64,000 bases of DNA from Syntrophotalea acetylenivorans (GTDB lineage Bacteria; Desulfobacterota; Desulfuromonadia; Desulfuromonadales; Syntrophotaleaceae), in contig NZ_CP015519.1 in the NCBI RefSeq assembly GCF_001887775.1, positions 2,604,001-2,668,000 of the forward strand, read 5' to 3'. The notes below the pieces were generated by a model. The model was not told the DNA's origin. It saw only the letters and a program-made list of their open reading frames with translations, and made no database searches. This document shows positions 59,945 through 64,000 of this stretch, in pieces. Each line of letters starts with the position of its first letter. Within the stretch, counting starts at the first letter, position 1. The translations under genes and the position numbers were made by a program.

Positions 59945-60886
59945 TCAGCTTTCAGCCTGTCCGTAAAGCTCTCCCAGAATTTGATCTGCACCGCAGCGCA
60001 GCAGGATGTCGGCCAGTGCTCTGCCGACCTCTGCTGCTTCATCCGCGGGGCAAGTCAGGCTGTCCTTGAGGACTTCGCTGCCGTCGATACGGGCCACCAG
60101 ACCGGTCAGCTCGAGACGGTCATCCAGTAGCTGGGCGTAGCCCGCCACAGGCACCTGGCAGCCCCCCTCCAGACGTGCTAAAAAAGCTCGTTCGGCAGTT
60201 ACCTCCATGGCTGTGGCCGGGTGGTGCAAGGGGGCGAGCAGGGCATGGGTCGCCTTGTCGTCGATGCGGCATTCGAGACCCAGGGCACCCTGGGCGATAG
60301 CCGGCAGGCAATCCTTCGGCTCCAGATAGAGGCCGATGTGCTCCTCGTAGCCAAGCCGTTTAAGGCCGGCGGCGGCGAGTACGATGCCGTCCAAGCCCTC
60401 TTCCCGCATTTTGCGCAGTCGGGTATCGACATTGCCGCGCATGTCGCTGATGCGCAGATCGGGCCGCTTGTGCAGCAGTTGGGCCCGGCGCCGCAGAGAG
60501 GAGGTGCCGATACGGGCCCCCTGGGGCAGGTCGGCTAAATTCTTTTGGGGGGCAGCCAGCACCAGGCAATCTCGGGGGTCGGCTCGTTCGGTGATGCAGC
60601 GCAGTTCCAACCCCGGTGGCAGAAGGGTCGGCACATCCTTCATGGAATGGACAGCAAGATCAATGCGGCCGTCGAGCAGCGCCTCTTCGATCTCCTTGAC
60701 GAACAGTCCCTTGCCGCCGATCTTGGCCAGGGGAACATCAAGGATCCGGTCGCCCTCGGTCTGGATCTTTACCAGTTCCACCTGCAGTGTCGGATGGAGT
60801 TGTTGCAGGCTGCTCTTTACCCATTCAGCCTGCCACAGAGCCAGGCGGCTGGCGCGGGTGCCGATGCGAAATCGTTGCTGACTCAT
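59945..60886 (-). CDS. hemC: Hydroxymethylbilane synthase (porphobilinogen deaminase)
   Basis: A 313-residue enzyme polymerising four porphobilinogens. Start FRIGTRASRLALWQAEWV, the Arg-rich SLRRRAQLL region and the dipyrromethane-cofactor cysteine in LEGGCQVPVAGYA (about 240) are visible. It begins 21 bases after the hemA stop. Confidence 0.96.
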   Translation of the reverse strand: MSQQRFRIGTRASRLALWQAEWVKSSLQQLHPTLQVELVKIQTEGDRILDVPLAKIGGKGLFVKEIEEALLDGRIDLAVHSMKDVPTLLPPGLELRCITERADPRDCLVLAAPQKNLADLPQGARIGTSSLRRRAQLLHKRPDLRISDMRGNVDTRLRKMREEGLDGIVLAAAGLKRLGYEEHIGLYLEPKDCLPAIAQGALGLECRIDDKATHALLAPLHHPATAMEVTAERAFLARLEGGCQVPVAGYAQLLDDRLELTGLVARIDGSEVLKDSLTCPADEAAEVGRALADILLRCGADQILGELYGQAES

Positions 60887-60907
60887 ATTTCAAGGTCCTT
60901 TGAGAAT

Positions 60908-62197
60908 CTAATCTTGCTCTTTATCTACTGTTTCACCATCCAGGCCGAACAACATGCGGACGGCATCGAGATATTGTTCGCCGGACATATCGTGGCGGCG
61001 CTCTTTGAGGATGGTAATCGGCCGGTGCAGAATTTTTTTGATAATGGCGCCGGTGCAGGCATCGATGGCCTGCCGTTCCTCGGGGCCGAGTGTTTGTAAT
61101 TGGGAAAAAGTTTTATCCAGTTCCCGTTGGCGGACGCCTTCGAGTTGCTGCTGCAAATCGCGAATGGTCGGCGCCAGTTCCAGATCCCTCAACCAGCGCT
61201 GAAAACGGTCGATTTCCTGGTCGATAATCGTTTCGGCTTTGTCGGCAGCTTTGCGGCGCTCCTTGACGTTGGCGTCAATGACATTCTGCAGGTCGTCGAT
61301 ATCGTACAGGTAGGCATTGTCGACCTGATTCACTGCCGGTTCTATGTTGCGGGGTACGGCGATGTCGATAAAGAACATGGGCCGGTTTTTGCGCTGTTTA
61401 ATGACTTTTTCCACCTGGCTGCGGGTCAGCAGGTAGCCGGTGGCGGCGGTGGAGGCCAGCACGATGTCGACCTGAGGCAGATAGTCGGAAAAGTCATTGA
61501 AAGGGACCGCCCGACCATCGAATTGTTTGGCCAGTTCCAAGGCCCTCTCAAAAGTGCGGTTGGCGACCAGCAGGCCGGCTGTCTGGTGGTTGACCAGGTG
61601 GCGGGCCGCCAGTTCGCACATCTCTCCGGCGCCTATGATCATCACCGAGCGGTCCTGCAGGGAGCCGAAGATCTTTCGCGCCAACTCTACCGCCGAGTAG
61701 CTGATGGATACGGCCTGACAGGCGATAGCCGTCTCGCTGCGTACCCGCTTGGCCACGGAAAAGGTTTTGTGCAGCAAGCGGGTGAGAATCAAGCCGACGC
61801 TGCGACAGTCTTCGGCGACAGCGAAGGCATTCTTTAGCTGGCCGAGAATCTGCGGTTCGCCGATAATCATTGAGTCGAGGCTGGCGGCCACCCGAAACAG
61901 ATGACGAATTGCCTGCTCGGCGTGAAACTCGTAGAGATGGGTGGTTAGACTGGCTTCGGCAACACCGTGAAATTCGGCAAGGAAGGTTTTTAGACGGTTG
62001 GCGGCAGCCGCGCCGTCGTGGCTGCAGGCGTAGAGCTCCACCCGGTTGCAGGTCGATAATAGCAGCCCTTCGAGAATTTCCGGAGTGGCGACCAATTGAC
62101 TCAGAGCTTCTTCCTGGCGTTCCGGGGCAAAGGCGATCTGCTCGCGAATGGACACGGGAGCTGATTTGTGATTTAAGCCGACGGCGACGATTTGCAT
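60908..62197 (-). CDS. hemA: Glutamyl-tRNA reductase
   Basis: A 429-residue NADPH enzyme that reduces glutamyl-tRNA to glutamate-1-semialdehyde, the first C5-pathway step. VGLNHKSAPVSIREQIAF, the catalytic cysteine in LLSTCNRVELYA (about 50) and the nucleotide fold VMIIGAGEMCELAARHLVNH are visible, with a C-terminal dimerisation helix. It starts 15 bases after the ccsB-like gene. Confidence 0.97.
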   Translation of the reverse strand: MQIVAVGLNHKSAPVSIREQIAFAPERQEEALSQLVATPEILEGLLLSTCNRVELYACSHDGAAAANRLKTFLAEFHGVAEASLTTHLYEFHAEQAIRHLFRVAASLDSMIIGEPQILGQLKNAFAVAEDCRSVGLILTRLLHKTFSVAKRVRSETAIACQAVSISYSAVELARKIFGSLQDRSVMIIGAGEMCELAARHLVNHQTAGLLVANRTFERALELAKQFDGRAVPFNDFSDYLPQVDIVLASTAATGYLLTRSQVEKVIKQRKNRPMFFIDIAVPRNIEPAVNQVDNAYLYDIDDLQNVIDANVKERRKAADKAETIIDQEIDRFQRWLRDLELAPTIRDLQQQLEGVRQRELDKTFSQLQTLGPEERQAIDACTGAIIKKILHRPITILKERRHDMSGEQYLDAVRMLFGLDGETVDKEQD

Positions 62198-62212
62198 AGG
62201 GACAGGACCGCC

Positions 62213-63052
62213 TTAACGGCCGCTCAGGGCTTCAAAACTGTGCGGACCAGGCAGCAACAGATTGACCCCGAGAAAGGTAAAAAGCAGACAGAGGAAACCG
62301 ATGATGGCCAACAGAGCCGCGCGTCGACCGCGCCATCCGATGGCCAGGCGACCGTGCAGCAGGGCGGCATAGATGAACCAGCTGGTCAGCGCCCAGGTCT
62401 CTTTAGGGGCCCAGCGCCAGTAGCTGCCCCAGGTTGAGTTGGCCCAGGCAGCACCGCTGATGATACCCATGGTCATGAGGGGAAATCCCCAGGTCAGGCA
62501 GCGGTAGTTGAGGGTGTCGAGGGTGTCGAGGGACGGCATTCGAAAGAAGAAGGCCGACAGTCGTTTGCTCTTCAGCATCCGTTCCTGCAGCAGATACATC
62601 ACTCCGGCGATGAAGGCCAAGGCAAAGATCGCGTTACCGAGAAAAGCCAGGCTGACATGAACCGGAAACCACCAGCTGTCGAGCATAGGACTGGGTTGGG
62701 CCAGCTGCCGGGGAACGGCGTTGCCGATGACCATCAATAGTAGAGCCAGTGGAGAAAGGAATCCACCCAGCACCGTCAGGCCGTAGCGGAGATCAAAGAG
62801 CAGAAAGATGCCGGTAATGCACCAGGCAAAAAATGACAATGATTCGTGCAGGTTAGCAACCGGGGTGTAGCCCGCTTCGATAAAGCGCAGTACCAGAGTA
62901 GAGCAGTGCAGGGCAAAGGTGCCACGAATCAGCCAACGGCCGACTTTTTCAGCTAAGCAGCGGCCGCTGGCAATGTGTACCAGGTAACCGCAGGAGGCGG
63001 CCAGATAGCCCAGCAGGGTGATTTTGAACAGCAGGTGGCTCATGATATTCAC
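62213..63052 (-). CDS. ccsB: Cytochrome c biogenesis protein CcsB/CcsA-type (HemX-like)
   Basis: A 279-residue membrane protein with about eight hydrophobic segments. The heme-handling signature GSYWRWAPKETWALTSWFIY is near residue 220, with His residues in preceding loops. Family members deliver heme for c-type cytochrome maturation. HemX beside hemA is the same fold with an uncertain role. The start could be GTG 63052 (overlapping the previous stop by one base) or ATG 63043. Confidence 0.88.
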   Translation of the reverse strand: MNIMSHLLFKITLLGYLAASCGYLVHIASGRCLAEKVGRWLIRGTFALHCSTLVLRFIEAGYTPVANLHESLSFFAWCITGIFLLFDLRYGLTVLGGFLSPLALLLMVIGNAVPRQLAQPSPMLDSWWFPVHVSLAFLGNAIFALAFIAGVMYLLQERMLKSKRLSAFFFRMPSLDTLDTLNYRCLTWGFPLMTMGIISGAAWANSTWGSYWRWAPKETWALTSWFIYAALLHGRLAIGWRGRRAALLAIIGFLCLLFTFLGVNLLLPGPHSFEALSGR

Positions 63053-63714
63053 TAAGGTATGGACGCCAGTTCGATAGACAACTCTTTAAGGGTATAGCCG
63101 TCGCCCAGGGTTTTTATCAGCAGGCGATCGATGGCGGCAGCTTGGCCGGTTGCGACCAGCTCGACCAGTTCGGTTTTTAGCAGCGTGTCGATTGTCTGCC
63201 TATTATAGTGACTTTGGCTCGGTTCTGCCAGGTGTTTGTCTCGAACCGCAGCAAGGATCTCCAATACCGTTGCCCAGTGGCTTGGTAGCCATTGGCTTAT
63301 TTGTTCCTTCAACAGGGACGCAAGAGCCGGACTGCGGCCTGCTGTGGAGACGCTGACGGTCAAATCTCCCCGTCGCAGGACGGCCGGCAGGCTAAAATCC
63401 CCGGCAGCGGGTTCGCCGGGAAGATTGACCAAGGCCCCCTGACGACGCGCCTCGGTGGCGATTGCCCGGTCGAGTACACCATTGCCGGTGGCGGCAAAGA
63501 CCAGAAAGGCATTGCTTAGATCATCGGCTCGGTAGGGCCGGGCTACGATCTCAATGCGATCCGCTTGATCAAAAGCGGGAGGTTTCGGATCGATGAGTTT
63601 TACCCGGGCTCCGGCGGCCAGTAGTCCCGTTATCTTGCGTCGGCCGACGGTGCCGCCGCCGACCACCACACAAAGTCGACCGGCCAGTTCTATGTGCAGC
63701 GGATAATCTGCCAT
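63052..63714 (-). CDS. sirC: Siroheme synthase NAD-dependent dehydrogenase (precorrin-2 oxidase, SirC/Met8-like)
   Basis: A 220-residue NAD-binding protein. YPLHIELAGRLCVVVGGGTV then GRRKITGLLAAGARVKLIDP is the Met8/CysG-N Rossmann start; VFAATGNGVLDRAIATEARR and PAVLRRGDLTVSVSTAGRSP follow. It oxidises precorrin-2 to sirohydrochlorin and may ferrochelate. The ATG at 63714 matches the family start; the upstream extension is the neighbouring frame. It would feed on the CobA product encoded downstream. Confidence 0.92.
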   Translation of the reverse strand: MADYPLHIELAGRLCVVVGGGTVGRRKITGLLAAGARVKLIDPKPPAFDQADRIEIVARPYRADDLSNAFLVFAATGNGVLDRAIATEARRQGALVNLPGEPAAGDFSLPAVLRRGDLTVSVSTAGRSPALASLLKEQISQWLPSHWATVLEILAAVRDKHLAEPSQSHYNRQTIDTLLKTELVELVATGQAAAIDRLLIKTLGDGYTLKELSIELASIP

Positions 63715-63760
63715 GGTCAGCGCTTCCGGACTGAAGGGATGAGAGAAGTTTTGTGGCTGT

Positions 63761-64000
63761 TCATATGCCGAACAGGGATTTTTCCACCAGTTCGCCGAGA
63801 AGATGAGCGAAAAAGACCGTAGCTTCCACCGTACGCGGCGGCGAATCGCTGGTGATGCGAAACAGAAAGTCAGGTTGTTCCCCGGGAAATTCTTCTTTGC
63901 CGTGGGTAGCCGCGGTGATGCTGCCGAGTTGAGCAGCCTCCGCCAAGCCTTCAAGGAGAGTTTCGTTGCGGCTCTGGTCGCATAGGGCGAGGACAATATC
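63761..64000 (-). CDS. SIS-domain isomerase-like protein, C-terminal part (cut by window edge)
   Basis: The reverse frame is open from the window edge to the stop at 63761, about 79 residues. It reads ALCDQSRNETLLEGLAEAAQ and ends RTVEATVFFAHLLGELVEKS. The end resembles the GmhA-like pattern (T..EA...H.L.ELVE..LF) of SIS sugar-phosphate isomerases. Only the end is visible, so the call is tentative. It lies 46 bases before sirC. Confidence 0.55.
   Translation of the reverse strand, partial: DIVLALCDQSRNETLLEGLAEAAQLGSITAATHGKEEFPGEQPDFLFRITSDSPPRTVEATVFFAHLLGELVEKSLFGI

Overview
The window looks like a chromosomal segment of a Desulfuromonadales-type bacterium (Geobacter/Desulfuromonas/Pelobacter relatives). 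This is inferred from gene content and style, not from a database search. The evidence is a clustered heme/siroheme pathway with a CobA-HemD fusion, menaquinone synthesis by the futalosine route (mqnE, mqnC with ubiA/ubiX/ubiD homologues), a hydantoinase pair, DUF2950/DUF3300 envelope genes, and many palindromic intergenic repeats. Coding density is high, GC is moderately high, and no prophage, IS transposase or CRISPR array is visible.

Layout. 1-5 kb: end of an RND efflux pump with a TetR regulator, then DUF2950 and DUF3300 genes. 4-12 kb: a fatty-acid desaturase, small ferredoxin, nitroreductase, lysine 2,3-aminomutase, oleate hydratase and a dicarboxylate/amino-acid symporter. 12-18 kb: a PilZ protein, a frameshifted glycosyltransferase coupled to miaA, pcnB and a zinc-ribbon/TPR protein. 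18-30 kb: hyuA-hyuB-ubiD-cobO, two Slp lipoproteins, a frameshifted SYLF-domain gene, then ubiA-ubiX-mqnE-mqnC. Together ubiD, ubiA and ubiX supply the likely late steps of futalosine-route menaquinone synthesis. 30-37 kb: hisC, mutY, rnd, fumC (reverse), an HD-domain hydrolase and serS.

37-39 kb holds tRNA-Ser(UGA), tRNA-Ser(GCU) and tRNA-Arg(ACG). Each tRNA-Ser gene is followed by a near-identical 123-bp structured element that ends in a second copy of that tRNA's own 3' end. Next come three tiny genes chained by ATGA overlaps; the first, a DksA/TraR-type zinc finger, starts on a non-ATG codon. 39-47 kb: a nitroreductase, a perR-katG peroxide module with a perfect 25-bp palindrome, a class V aminotransferase behind a probable ZTP riboswitch and terminator, and groESL behind a CIRCE operator. 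47-57 kb: frameshifted queH and rdgC-like genes, a GGCT-fold protein, a large GAF/sigma-54 activator with no visible DNA-binding domain, ogt, a ModF-type ABC ATPase, an M16 peptidase and a DUF2270 protein. 57-64 kb: the reverse-strand tetrapyrrole cluster hemB, cobA-hemD, hemC, hemA, ccsB, a siroheme dehydrogenase, and the end of an SIS-domain protein.

Two patterns run through the window. First, a 127-bp palindromic element occurs three times; two copies start inside the TGA stop codon of the preceding gene. Second, four genes carry five single-base deletions, mostly at homopolymers, which suggests assembly errors at least as much as gene decay.
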